DNA of 36,851 bases, taken from IMG/VR virus record IMGVR_UViG_3300049423_000005, positions 1 to 36,851 of that record. The stretch is one strand, 5' to 3'. Of the stretch, positions 22,822 to 30,658 are shown one piece after another. Position numbers and translations under genes: made by a program. The notes beneath the pieces were generated by a model. It ran no database searches. It saw only the letters and a program-made list of their open reading frames with translations, and had not been told where the DNA came from. Source of the stretch: a virus. Every line of letters starts with the position of its first letter. Position 1 is the first letter of the stretch.

Positions 22822-22866
22822 CGCATAAATCCCCTAAGTAGGGATGTAAATCCCCTTCTTAGGGAT
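22822..22866 (-). promoter_or_regulatory. MNT/HEPN promoter with two operator palindromes
   Basis: Two 17-bp palindromes of form ATCCC-N7-GGGAT lie at 22829-22845 and 22850-22866, with centres 21 bp apart (two helical turns). On the minus strand a -35-like TTTACA (22850-22845) lies between them. It is followed by a 17-base spacer and TATGCG. The proximal palindrome therefore fills the promoter spacer, ideal for autorepression by the winged-helix MNT protein. Confidence 0.7.
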
Positions 22867-23062
22867 TAACCAAGTGCAATGGAAGCAGTCAGCCGGTGGG
22901 GTTTACGTTCAACTCTTGTCAGAAGATAGCTCAAATATAGCCCTAAACGCTCAGAAGTGTTGCACGCGTTTTGAGCGTAAAAAGGGACAAGGACCGAATG
23001 CGGGGACTTGTGGCCCACGCCTTACGCTGCGTGGCTCAGGGCGTGTGAACGCATTGACTGGC

Positions 23063-23494
23063 CTAGCGCAGTTTTTTTCCTTGATTGAGCTGTTCGGCCA
23101 TGGTGTGCAGGGCTTGTTGCCAGTGGCGCCAGGCGGTGCTGCGGTCACAGGCAAAGCGGATGCCGATCTCGCGCCAGCCGTAGTGCTGGGCCCGCATCCA
23201 CACCAGGTGGCGCTGCTCCACCTCGAGCCACTGCACCCAGCGCATGACCTCGAGCATGCGTTCGACATCACGTGGGCTGGGGGGACTGGGGCGCAGTACG
23301 GGCGGCTCAGCGGCGAACGCCTCCCAGTGGCTGCGCGCCACCACGGGCCAGGCGTTGAAGTAGCCTTGCACCCGCACCGGTGGCAAACGCCTACTAGTCT
23401 GCGCGGCCTCGATGAGGCGGTTGGCAACCTCCTCGGCACTGCACAACAGGCTGGGGCGGGCTGGGGGCGTCCCCGGGATGGCGGCCTTATGCAT
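23063..23494 (-). CDS. DUF6362 helix-turn-helix phage protein
   Basis: About 143 residues: EEVANRLIEAAQTSRRLPPVRVQGYFNAWPVV, RMLEVMRWVQWLEVEQRHLVWMRAQHYGWREIGIRFACDRSTAWRHWQQAL. This matches DUF6362, with a clear C-terminal helix-turn-helix (WREIGIRFACDRSTAWRHW). Likely a DNA-binding regulator. The ATG at 23494 has GGAG upstream and overlaps the previous stop by 8 bases; other in-frame ATGs further up (23506, 23545) lack better signals. The 285 bases after it, before the MNT gene, contain only the MNT promoter and operators; no further gene was seen. Confidence 0.8.
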   Translation of the reverse strand: MHKAAIPGTPPARPSLLCSAEEVANRLIEAAQTSRRLPPVRVQGYFNAWPVVARSHWEAFAAEPPVLRPSPPSPRDVERMLEVMRWVQWLEVEQRHLVWMRAQHYGWREIGIRFACDRSTAWRHWQQALHTMAEQLNQGKKLR

Positions 23495-23687
23495 GGCGTG
23501 CTCCATACAGGCGCTCACCCAAGCGTTGCACCCACTGGCGCTCATGCCAGTCCAGGCGCGGGTCGTCGCAGGCGATCACCAGGATGCGTTGGGCCCGCCA
23601 GCCTTGGGCTTTGACGGCCTCAAGGTCGGTGCAGCTGGGTTGCAGGCGCCCCAGGGTGGCGCTGTAGTAGGGGGGTGGAGTTTTCAC
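23487..23687 (-). CDS. Small phage protein of unknown function
   Basis: A 66-residue protein starting at GTG 23687, VKTPPPYYSATLGRLQPSCTDLEAVKAQGWRAQRILVIACDDPRLDWHERQWVQRLGERLYGARHA. AGGAGA lies 7 bases upstream, and the start follows the resolvase stop by one base. A longer frame exists, but it would overlap the resolvase gene by 65 bases. No family recognised, though the LDWHERQWVQRLGERLYG end is distinctive. Confidence 0.7.
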   Translation of the reverse strand: MKTPPPYYSATLGRLQPSCTDLEAVKAQGWRAQRILVIACDDPRLDWHERQWVQRLGERLYGARHA

Positions 23688-23688
23688 A

Positions 23689-24156
23689 TCAGCTCTCCTG
23701 GGTGGCCAGCGCCCAGTGCAGCAGGGCCAGGGCGTCGGCTTCGTTGTCGTCACTCACCGGGTGGCCGTGGGCACGCATGGCGGCCATGACCTGGGCCTTG
23801 CTGGCGTTGCCTTGGCCGGTGGCGTGCTTTTTGATGGTGCCCACCGGTACCCCTTGGTACGCGATGTGGTGGTGCTCGCACCAGCTGGTCAGCGTGGCCA
23901 GCAGGCCGCCGTACACATGGGCGGCGTCGACACCGAGGTGGCGCCGGACCTCCTCGAAATAGACGAGGTGGACGTCACCGGTCAGGCCTTGGAGCTCAGA
24001 CAGCCAGCGTTTAAAGCGCAGGTAGCGCATGCCACCGCCCTCAAAGCGTTGGGGCTTGAAGCTGGCAAAGCCGTGCGCAATCTGGCCCTCCCGCGGCTGC
24101 ATAGCCCAGCCGGTGGTGGTACCGAGGTCGAGACAAAGAATCGTTGGGGTCATCAT
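23689..24156 (-). CDS. RuvC-like Holliday junction resolvase
   Basis: A 155-residue protein with the RNase H-like acidic residues in order: CLDLGTTTGWA (D10), VYFEEVRRHLG (E68/E69) and SDDNEADALALLHWA (D137/D141). Also TIKKHATGQGNASKAQVMAAM, typical of phage RuvC-like resolvases. It should cut branched recombination or replication intermediates before packaging. The start is one of two adjacent ATG codons (24156 or 24153). It lies just beyond the repeat-rich non-coding region after the primase gene. Confidence 0.9.
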   Translation of the reverse strand: MMTPTILCLDLGTTTGWAMQPREGQIAHGFASFKPQRFEGGGMRYLRFKRWLSELQGLTGDVHLVYFEEVRRHLGVDAAHVYGGLLATLTSWCEHHHIAYQGVPVGTIKKHATGQGNASKAQVMAAMRAHGHPVSDDNEADALALLHWALATQES

Positions 24157-24304
24157 TTTTTTTCAATTTCAGGTGGAGTGACCGAAGGTGACCAGAATCT
24201 CGATAAGTCTTTAGCGTGCGCACGCGTGAGCGTTAATCGTTAAGACGGTCACCTTCGGTCACTATTGGTTTTTTTGCTTCAATTTCAGGTTGGAGTGACT
24301 GGGG
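24157..24304. repeat. Nested inverted and direct repeats in a gap in the replication module (origin candidate)
   Basis: This non-coding gap holds a perfect 17-bp inverted repeat (AGTGACCGAAGGTGACC at 24177-24193 and its complement at 24247-24263). Each arm contains two GTGACC hexamers 10 bp apart. Near the centre is a perfect 12-bp palindrome GCGTGCGCACGC (24214-24225). A direct repeat TTCAATTTCAGGT(T)GGAGTGAC occurs on both flanks (about 24162-24182 and 24279-24300). On the plus strand the right arm is followed by a T run. It could be a replication origin, an operator cluster or a large hairpin. Confidence 0.75.
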
Positions 24305-26743
24305 CTAATCGTCGGCATAGGGCAAGCGCCCGCCGTAGTCTTTGGCTTTGAGCGACAGGCCAGCCAGTGCTTTGATGCCACCCGTCAGACGAACCCGGGC
24401 AAAGCCGCGGTTGGCTAATTGCTGTGCCAACCAGCGACTGGTGCCCACATACTCGCCAAGCCGGCTTGCCCACTCTTGCCAGCGGGCAAACACATCGACC
24501 ACACTGACTTTGGCCGGCGCACAGAGTTGCGCCTCGGCAGTGAGGAACTCCGCAATGGCGTCTTCCTCATCAAAGTACGCCTCGGTTGCCGCCAGCACCG
24601 AGGCCGGCGGGTTCAGGCCGCTGGCCTGCCACCGCAAGCACCCCTGCACGGCCCACGCCATGATGGCGTCGCGCTCCATCAGCAGCTTTTCTGTCAACTT
24701 GCCGTCGCGCCGGGCTGCAGGAATGGTGACGGTAAACGGGATGAGGTGAACCCGTCGCTTCATGGCTTCATCAACATTGCGAATCGACGGCTTGTGGTTG
24801 CCCGCGATCAGCAGCTTGAACTGGGGGAAGTACTCAAAGAAGTCCTGACGCATGAAGCGCGCAGACACCTTGTCACCCCCGGTGATGGCCTTGACCTTGG
24901 ACTCGTTCCAGCTGCGCCCCTGCTCGGTCTCGATGCTTGAGACAAAGCGGGCGCCGCGCAGCCCGGCCAGGTCGGTTGGGTGGCGGTCCCCCCGGGTGTC
25001 CATGAAGGTATCCATGGGGGCGTTGGCCGCGTAGTCGCCCAAAATGGTGGACAAGACGTTGACGAAGACCGATTTGCCGTTGGCACCGGTGCCGTACAGA
25101 AAGAACAAGGCATGCTCACTGGTGACCCCAGTCAGGCAGTAGCCCACCACCGCTTGCAAGTAGTCCATCAGCGCCTGCTCGCCATCGGTGATGTCGGCTA
25201 AAAACCGCAGCCAAGTCGGGCACTCGCCCCGCGGCGCGGCGGTGGCGATCTTGGTCATGTGGTCTTGGCGCTGATGCGCACGCAGTGCGGCGGTACGTAA
25301 ATCAATTACCCCAGCCGGCGTGTTGAGTGCCCACACATCGGCATCCCACTGCTGGGTGGTCCCGGCATGGCGGCGATCACTGCGCGCGAGTCGCTCGACC
25401 CCACCAATCGTGCTCGAAGCAGCCAGTTTGCTTGCCGTCCTGGGGCTGCTCGATTGCAGCGCAGCAAAGCGACAGACTTGGCGCACCAAGTCCGAGGCCG
25501 CCAAGGTGTCCTCACTGCGCCAGCGCTGGCCATCCCACACCAGCCACTTGCCCCAGGCAGCAACAAAGCGCCAGTCGTGCTGGTAGCGCTGGGTAAAACT
25601 CAAGGCCAGCGCATCGTCACTGCCCCACACCGAGTCCTCCAGCACATCAGCACTGGCATCGGCACTTGCATCGGCGTTGGCGTCTGATTTGGCAGCGGCC
25701 CTGACATCCACGTTAGGTGGGCACTCAGCCTGCGGACGAATCGCCGGCAAATGCACCGCCAAGCTAGGCCCGTTGGCCAGCAGCGCCGCGACATCCAAGC
25801 CTTCGGCCAAGGCATCAAAGCAGTCCCAGCCCGGCGCCTTGTCCTGCGGCGGGTACAGAATGGCGCAACTCAGCGCCTGGGCCAACAAGATGGCTTGCGA
25901 CGCTTTCTCCGCATAGGCCCAACCGGGCACGTCCTTGTCCGGCCAGATCAGCACATGCTTGCCCGAAAGCGGCGTCCAGTCGGTCTTGTCCACCGGTGCG
26001 TTGGCCCCATGCATGGCGGTGGTGGCGCACACACCGATGTCCATGAGTGCCTGGGCACACTTTTCTCCTTCGACCAGCACCACCCGCTGGGCGTGTACCA
26101 AAGCGGGCTGGTTGTACAGCGGGCGGGGGTCCGGTGGCGCCATTTTGCGGCGCTGCGCATCCCAGGGCCGAAACACCTTGCGCTGGCCCGGGGGGTCAAA
26201 GCGGTACACCACGGCCAGCAACTTGCCGTGGGCATCCAAGTAGTCCCACTTGGCGCTGGCCGGGCCGAGTTCATCGACCGGCTGCTCAACGGGACGCGCG
26301 CTGCGTGGGGGCACTGGGCGCAAGGACTGCACCACACCGGGCGCCGGCTGACCCAGCCACTGCGCCGCCCGAGCCAGCACGCCGGCAAAGTCGGTGTGCA
26401 CGTTGAGTTGGTAGTGCGCCCCCAGCAGGGCGAACAAATCACCGCCCTGCCCGCTGGCCCGATCCGTCCACAGGCCCGCTTTTTCTCCTGTGAGCACCAC
26501 CTCCAGGCTGTCGCCCGGGCTACCCCGCACGTCACCCACCACGAAGGTGCCACGGCGCACTTTGCCGGCGGGAAACAAACTCGCCAGCAGGGCTGGCAAC
26601 TGCGCCAGCAAGGCCAGGCGCAGGCTTTCGCGCTGGTGCTCACGGGTCGACTTAAGGGTCGACTCACGGGCCCGTTCTTGGCTTGGCTCACGCCTGGCAG
26701 CAAGCGCCGGGGCACCAGGGTCAGGGTCGTTGAAATCCATCAT
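24305..26743 (-). CDS. Toprim primase fused to SF3 (D5/P4-type) helicase
   Basis: An 812-residue replication protein. The N-terminal half is primase-like: GEKAGLWTDRASGQGGDLFAL, then a Toprim domain with VVLVEGEKCAQAL (E225) and LIWPDKDVPG (D269, D271). An Ala/Asp-rich linker (KSDANADASADASADV, residues 352-367) follows. The C-terminal half is a phage/plasmid P4-family helicase: Walker A GTGANGKS (551-558), FVSSIETEQG, RFMRQDFFEYFPQFKLLIAGNHKP and MKRRVHLIPFTVTIP. It should prime and unwind phage DNA. Tandem ATGs (26743 or 26740) overlap the upstream stop. The repeat region right after its stop may be the origin it acts on. Confidence 0.95.
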   Translation of the reverse strand: MMDFNDPDPGAPALAARREPSQERARESTLKSTREHQRESLRLALLAQLPALLASLFPAGKVRRGTFVVGDVRGSPGDSLEVVLTGEKAGLWTDRASGQGGDLFALLGAHYQLNVHTDFAGVLARAAQWLGQPAPGVVQSLRPVPPRSARPVEQPVDELGPASAKWDYLDAHGKLLAVVYRFDPPGQRKVFRPWDAQRRKMAPPDPRPLYNQPALVHAQRVVLVEGEKCAQALMDIGVCATTAMHGANAPVDKTDWTPLSGKHVLIWPDKDVPGWAYAEKASQAILLAQALSCAILYPPQDKAPGWDCFDALAEGLDVAALLANGPSLAVHLPAIRPQAECPPNVDVRAAAKSDANADASADASADVLEDSVWGSDDALALSFTQRYQHDWRFVAAWGKWLVWDGQRWRSEDTLAASDLVRQVCRFAALQSSSPRTASKLAASSTIGGVERLARSDRRHAGTTQQWDADVWALNTPAGVIDLRTAALRAHQRQDHMTKIATAAPRGECPTWLRFLADITDGEQALMDYLQAVVGYCLTGVTSEHALFFLYGTGANGKSVFVNVLSTILGDYAANAPMDTFMDTRGDRHPTDLAGLRGARFVSSIETEQGRSWNESKVKAITGGDKVSARFMRQDFFEYFPQFKLLIAGNHKPSIRNVDEAMKRRVHLIPFTVTIPAARRDGKLTEKLLMERDAIMAWAVQGCLRWQASGLNPPASVLAATEAYFDEEDAIAEFLTAEAQLCAPAKVSVVDVFARWQEWASRLGEYVGTSRWLAQQLANRGFARVRLTGGIKALAGLSLKAKDYGGRLPYADD

Positions 26744-27084
26744 TGGGCCAACCCCGTCTCATCGGCATCCTGTGCCGCCAAGGGGCGAGGCGAGACTTTG
26801 TTTTGCGCCACCCAAGCTTCTAACTCCTGCATGCGAAAGCGCACCAGGCGCCCGAGCTCATAGTGCGGGATGCGGTAGCGCGTGCGCACCCGGTGGTCGG
26901 TAAACCAAAACAGCGGCAGGCGCAAACCTTGGGCTGCCTGGCGGGCATCGCTCATGGCTTGGACGGCGTGATCAGGGCCATGGTCATGGTCGTCCTCATG
27001 CTCAGCGTAGAGGTCATCAGCGGCGCCCTCAGTTGAGGCATCACAGGCCATGTATCCAGGGGGTTTAGTGTCCATCGGTTTCAT
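26740..27084 (-). CDS. AlpA/excisionase-like helix-turn-helix protein
   Basis: A 114-residue protein. An acidic N-terminus (ASTEGAADDLYAEHEDDHDHGPDH) is followed by LRLPLFWFTDHRVRTRYRIPHYELGRLVRFRMQELEAWVAQNK. This is the pattern of MerR/AlpA-type DNA-binding domains, where a tyrosine- or arginine-rich wing precedes the final helix. ATG 27084 overlaps the stop of the nuclease gene by one base (TAATG), with GGAGT 9 bases upstream. Its position before the primase suggests a replication or regulatory role. Confidence 0.7.
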   Translation of the reverse strand: MKPMDTKPPGYMACDASTEGAADDLYAEHEDDHDHGPDHAVQAMSDARQAAQGLRLPLFWFTDHRVRTRYRIPHYELGRLVRFRMQELEAWVAQNKVSPRPLAAQDADETGLAQ

Positions 27085-27818
27085 TAAGGGGTACTCCAGC
27101 AGCGCTGTGTGTAAGCGCAAAACTTGCATTCAAAGTGGGCGGGGTCGGTGAAGGCGCGGGGCAACAAGTCACCGGCCTGACTGGCTTCGATCACGCGCAC
27201 CGCACGGTCGGACATGCGCTGCGCCAACGCCGCATCAAAGGGAATCAGCTCCGCGTAGATGTCCATGGTGTCGGCATTGACCGCGGTAAACAGCGCGGGC
27301 TGCTCGTGCAGGCCCAGGTAGCACTGGTAGAGCGCGATTTGCGCGGCGTAGACGGGCTTGGCTTGGGCGAGCGACTTTTTTTGCACCTCGCGCCAGGATT
27401 TACTCCCCAGGCATTTGTTTTCCCAAAGGGCGGGGTAGCTAAAGCCCTGTGGGCCGGCCATCAGCACGCCATCGATGTGCCCGCGCAGGCGCCCACCGGC
27501 ACTGGCAAAGCCAAACTGCTGGCCTTGGGCACGCTCGGTGTGCAGCGTAAAGCCGGCCTGACGCAGCCAGCCGATGACCATTTGCTCGCTTTGGTGGCCG
27601 CGCTCAAAGATGCGCAGCAAGCGCCCCGAGAAGGCCCGCCCGGGGTCCACTGCAGCCTTCACGTACTCAAACTGCAGCTGGCGCTCACACGCCGCGCCCA
27701 GCCTTGAGGCGCCCAGGTAGTCGCGCGCCGGGGTGGCCTGCTGCTGGGCTTGCAGGGCCTGCTCGATCAGGGTCTCAAGCCGCTCGGACAAGACCCGCGT
27801 GGAGTTGAAGTCCATCAT
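27084..27818 (-). CDS. PD-(D/E)XK nuclease with iron-sulphur cysteines (Cas4/AddB-like)
   Basis: A 244-residue protein. The nuclease motif is HIDGVL (D116) then LWENKCLG (E133, K135), preceded by FERGHQSEQMVIGWL. One cysteine near the N-terminus (SRLGAACERQL, C44) and three at the C-terminus (CKFCAYTQRCW, C231, C234, C240) give the four-Cys arrangement that binds a 4Fe-4S cluster in AddB and Cas4. It probably works as a 5'-3' exonuclease in phage recombination, alongside the Sak4-like ATPase. ATG 27818 overlaps the DUF6511 stop (ATGA). Confidence 0.88.
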   Translation of the reverse strand: MMDFNSTRVLSERLETLIEQALQAQQQATPARDYLGASRLGAACERQLQFEYVKAAVDPGRAFSGRLLRIFERGHQSEQMVIGWLRQAGFTLHTERAQGQQFGFASAGGRLRGHIDGVLMAGPQGFSYPALWENKCLGSKSWREVQKKSLAQAKPVYAAQIALYQCYLGLHEQPALFTAVNADTMDIYAELIPFDAALAQRMSDRAVRVIEASQAGDLLPRAFTDPAHFECKFCAYTQRCWSTP

Positions 27819-28366
27819 GGCGCGTCCTCCCACGGTTGGTCGCCCACCATGCCCTCAAACGGGTTGTCTGAGAGGTCAGGGTCTGAAGTTTGCAGCGCGT
27901 TTTGCGACGAGTTTTGCGACGAGTTTTGCAGCGGCGCTTGAAAGGGATCCCGCACAGGCGTGCGCCCAGGCATGCGCACCGCCGGGTAGTGGCTGCGCTC
28001 ATGCTGGGCCACCATCTCACCCACATAGCAACCCACAATCGCTTCAATGACTTGCAAAGCCTGGGCTTCGGAGTAGACACCCAAGGCCAGCTCAAAGCCG
28101 ATGGCACTGGCAGCCGTGCCAAAGGCTTTGAGGCAGCTGCGCATGGCCGCTTGTTCTAACGGGGTGACATCAACCATGGCGGCCTCCCCGGGCAGGCCTT
28201 GTGCCAGCGCAGCGCGCCAAGCACCGTAGCTTTGGTGAAACGCGGCCTGACAACGCCGCGAACAAAACACCCAGTCGACGGGATAGCGCCGGGGGTCGCC
28301 GATGCGGTGGCGATTTTCTGAATGGCCATAGGCGCGGGCCTGGCGGGTACAGATCCAGCACTTCAC
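27815..28366 (-). CDS. DUF6511 zinc-binding phage protein
   Basis: A 183-residue protein starting (V)KCWICTRQARAYGHSENRHRIGDPRRYPVDWVFCSRRCQAAFHQ. The CxxC...CxxxC cysteines form a zinc finger characteristic of DUF6511. The middle (EQAAMRSCLKAFGTAASAIGFELALGVYSEAQALQVIEAIVGCYVGEMVAQHE) is helical. The C-terminus has a repeated QNSSQNSSQN tract encoded by a 15-bp direct repeat (27899-27928). The start is GTG 28366; no ATG fits. Function unknown, though a single-stranded DNA or recombination role would suit the neighbours. Confidence 0.85.
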   Translation of the reverse strand: MKCWICTRQARAYGHSENRHRIGDPRRYPVDWVFCSRRCQAAFHQSYGAWRAALAQGLPGEAAMVDVTPLEQAAMRSCLKAFGTAASAIGFELALGVYSEAQALQVIEAIVGCYVGEMVAQHERSHYPAVRMPGRTPVRDPFQAPLQNSSQNSSQNALQTSDPDLSDNPFEGMVGDQPWEDAP

Positions 28367-28378
28367 ACGCGGCGCCCA

Positions 28379-29071
28379 TCATTGCGCCCAGGCCGGTTTG
28401 CCCGGGGCTGCGGCAGTGGGTGCGCTGGGCACTGGCAACGTCGGCTGTGTCGTCTGTGTCAGCTGCGCCATGTGCTGCGTCATCTGTGCTGTCTGCGGCA
28501 CCGGCATCAAGTGCGTCATATGGGCGCCGTAGTCTTTGTGGTCGGGCTCGATGATGAGTTTGATCACGTTGCGCTCGTCACCGCGACCGTCTTTTTCCAC
28601 ATCAACACGGGCTAAAAACTCCAGGCCGTCGAGCTCGGCAAAGCTGCCAATGCGCCGGGCCTCGTTGGCCTGCGCGCTGTGGTCTTGTGGCGCCACGCGC
28701 CGGGCACTGTTCAAGGCGGCGCGGATAAAAGCGCGCCCCATCTGGCCCCACATCGCGCCTTTGGCTGAATGCAGTCCGATGTTGGACCACAGCTTGCGTT
28801 TGGCAAAGGGGCCGGCGGTGACGATGAACTCGGCGGCCAAATAGACCGCGCCACTCTCCAACGACTGGGTGGCGTAGCCGCCCGTCCAGCCTTGGCTGAA
28901 GTCATCAAAGCCGCCAGGTTTGAGGCTCATGCGCACCGCCACCAAGCTGCCCTTGGGGATCAGGTCATAGGCGCCTTGCTGAGCCTGCGCGTCGTTGAAG
29001 TCATTCCAGGGCGTCACTGGGGCGGGGAGCGTGTGGGTGTGGGTGTTGGAGTAAGAGTGGGAGGGGTTCAT
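28379..29071 (-). CDS. Conserved phage recombination-module protein, possible ssDNA-binding partner
   Basis: A 230-residue protein: WNDFNDAQAQQGAYDLIPKGSLVAVRMSLKPGGFDD, WTGGYATQSLESGAVYLAAEFIVTAGPFAKRKLWSNIGLHS, MGRAFIRAALNSAR. The C-terminal ~60 residues are low complexity (Thr, Gln, Pro, Met) and end in WAQ, reminiscent of the flexible tail of ssDNA-binding proteins. It follows a Sak4-like ATPase, and in several phages the gene next to Sak4 encodes an SSB. The SSB idea is inference; the family itself is recurrent in phages. AAGGA precedes ATG 29071 by 6 bases. Confidence 0.72.
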   Translation of the reverse strand: MNPSHSYSNTHTHTLPAPVTPWNDFNDAQAQQGAYDLIPKGSLVAVRMSLKPGGFDDFSQGWTGGYATQSLESGAVYLAAEFIVTAGPFAKRKLWSNIGLHSAKGAMWGQMGRAFIRAALNSARRVAPQDHSAQANEARRIGSFAELDGLEFLARVDVEKDGRGDERNVIKLIIEPDHKDYGAHMTHLMPVPQTAQMTQHMAQLTQTTQPTLPVPSAPTAAAPGKPAWAQ

Positions 29072-29080
29072 GAATATCCT

Positions 29081-29902
29081 TTAGTTGAAAGTGGGGATTG
29101 GGGTCTGGCGGTCGTGGCTGAGGCACTTGGCGATGAGCTTGGCAAGGTCAGGCGCCTCCAAGGCGTCCAGGCGACCCGAGCGGTCTTTGCTGGGGTAGCC
29201 ATACGGGTTGTCGGCCCGGGTGACAAAGGCGCGGTAGGGCGTGCCGTCCTCGGTCTTGAGCAGGGCCAGCGTGATCACCTCGTCAAGGACCCCTGGCAGC
29301 TCCAAGGCGGTCTTGCTGCCTTCGAGTTGCAGCCCGAAGTGGCGCCGGTTGTACTCATCGGTTTTTTCTTCCAAGATGGCGACGTAGATCACGTGCTTGT
29401 CGCGCACGTGCTGCAAGTGCGTCAGCGCCGTGATCATTTCCTGGCCCAACAAGCCGTAGGCGCCGCGGCTGTCGGGTTTGCCGGTTTTTTCACTAAAGGC
29501 GCCGGGCTGGTTTTTGCACCAGGCCAGGCACATGCGCGACAACACGGTCAGGCTGTCGACAAAGTAGGTGTCGTACTTGGCAAGCTGAGCCGGGTCACCG
29601 AACTGGGCACAGACATGGGCAAAGTGGGCCGGCGAGAACGCCTGCTCGACGCTGGCTGAGGGCATGGGGCCGGCCAGAAACACCACCAGATCACGAAACT
29701 CGGGCCAGGTGCGTGGGCGCAAGGTGTCGCCCGCCCAGTCCAGGATCGACAGGTCGCCCGCTTCGGTGTCGACAAACAAGGTGCGCTGGGCATCCAAGGT
29801 GCGGATCTGGGAGGTCTTACCCGAGCCGGGCACCCCGATCAGAGCGATCTTGGCGCAGCGTTTCTCCGCCAGGCGCTGGTCAGCTGAAATAATGGGCAGC
29901 AT
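29081..29902 (-). CDS. Sak4-like AAA ATPase (RecA-fold ssDNA annealing protein)
   Basis: A 273-residue protein with Walker A GVPGSGKT (23-30), LFVDTEAGDLSIL, then DTYFVDSLTVLSRMCLAW (Walker B region) and VIYVAILEEKTDEYNRRHFGLQLEGSKTALELPGVLDEV. This is the AAA_24 / Sak4 group of phage recombination ATPases. They bind ssDNA and promote annealing. ATG 29902 has AGGAGG 7 bases upstream and overlaps the previous stop (TGATG). Confidence 0.9.
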   Translation of the reverse strand: MLPIISADQRLAEKRCAKIALIGVPGSGKTSQIRTLDAQRTLFVDTEAGDLSILDWAGDTLRPRTWPEFRDLVVFLAGPMPSASVEQAFSPAHFAHVCAQFGDPAQLAKYDTYFVDSLTVLSRMCLAWCKNQPGAFSEKTGKPDSRGAYGLLGQEMITALTHLQHVRDKHVIYVAILEEKTDEYNRRHFGLQLEGSKTALELPGVLDEVITLALLKTEDGTPYRAFVTRADNPYGYPSKDRSGRLDALEAPDLAKLIAKCLSHDRQTPIPTFN

Positions 29903-30390
29903 CACAGCACCTCCTGTGGCGCATCCAGCGTGAGCGCAAAGCTGGGCTTACCCGGCTCCAGGGTGCGCGCCGGCGCGAACTGCTGCTGCAGGGCGGGCGG
30001 CCAGTTCGCATACCGTGACTCTGGGACTGAGAGCTTGATGTCAAGGTAGCTCTCGGGCGCCTCGCCAGCGGCGCTGATGCGCTGGGCGATCTCTTTGAGC
30101 AGCGGCTGGTCCCAGCTGATTTTTTTCGGTAAGTCAAACTTGATGCGCAAGGCGCCGTCCTGGAAATGGGCGGTGCCAAAGTCTCGCCCGCTACTCAGCA
30201 GGGTGCTGCGCCCCTGGGGGCCAAAGCGCTGCTCCAAAGCGGTGTCGAGTTTGCTGCGGGTCTGGCGCGCCCAGAGCACCAAAGCGTCCAGGTTGGCATC
30301 GGCTTCTTGCAGCTGGTGGGCCGGCAGTTGGGCTAACTGGTGCACACTGAGCTCGGTCAGGTGCGCAGGAAATACGGTTAACGGGTGCAT
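29902..30390 (-). CDS. Conserved phage protein of unknown function in the recombination operon
   Basis: A 162-residue protein: LTELSVHQLAQLPAHQLQEADANLDALVLWARQTRSKLDTALEQRFG, then GTAHFQDGALRIKFDLPKKISWDQPLLKEIAQRI. The pattern helix followed by a beta segment and WPPALQQQFAPARTLEPGKPSFAL is recurrent beside Sak4-like genes; no function can be named. GGAGA lies 6 bases before ATG 30390. Overlaps the Sak4 gene by one base. Confidence 0.75.
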   Translation of the reverse strand: MHPLTVFPAHLTELSVHQLAQLPAHQLQEADANLDALVLWARQTRSKLDTALEQRFGPQGRSTLLSSGRDFGTAHFQDGALRIKFDLPKKISWDQPLLKEIAQRISAAGEAPESYLDIKLSVPESRYANWPPALQQQFAPARTLEPGKPSFALTLDAPQEVL

Positions 30391-30400
30391 GCAGGTCTCC

Positions 30401-30658
30401 TTAAGGGTAGGCACGGGCAAAGGTGGAGTGGCGCGAGACCCGGCGCTCATAGGCCTCGATGTCGCCCAGCAAGTAAGTGACGCGGGCGCCGAGCTTGCAA
30501 AAGATCGGCCCGAGTTGCTCCTGGCGCCAGCGGCGCAGTGTTTTAACCGACAGGCCCCAGCGCTGGGCCAGCTCGGTCTCGTTAAGGGCTAAGCGCGGTA
30601 TGGGGCGCGCGCGCTGCGGGTGGATGGGCCGGCTTTCGCCGCAGGGGTGTTTGTGCAT
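30401..30658 (-). CDS. AlpA-like helix-turn-helix regulator
   Basis: An 85-residue basic protein with LALNETELAQRWGLSVKTLRRWRQEQLGPIFCKLGARVTYLLGDIEAYERRVSR, a clear HTH_17/excisionase-type domain. These act as excisionases or activators of early phage genes. A strong AAGGAGG precedes ATG 30658 by 8 bases. It begins the replication and recombination run and follows the unknown 329-residue gene by 48 bases. Confidence 0.83.
   Translation of the reverse strand: MHKHPCGESRPIHPQRARPIPRLALNETELAQRWGLSVKTLRRWRQEQLGPIFCKLGARVTYLLGDIEAYERRVSRHSTFARAYP

Noticed and set aside
22874-23614. Plus-strand 246-codon frame spanning the MNT upstream region and DUF6362
   Set aside because: It runs antisense through DUF6362 and a coupled small gene and has no recognisable domain; long antisense frames are common in this GC-rich sequence.
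25751-26863. Long plus-strand open frame opposite the primase-helicase
   Set aside because: It has Arg/His/Gly-rich shadow composition and no domain; the minus strand encodes a clear Toprim-SF3 helicase.
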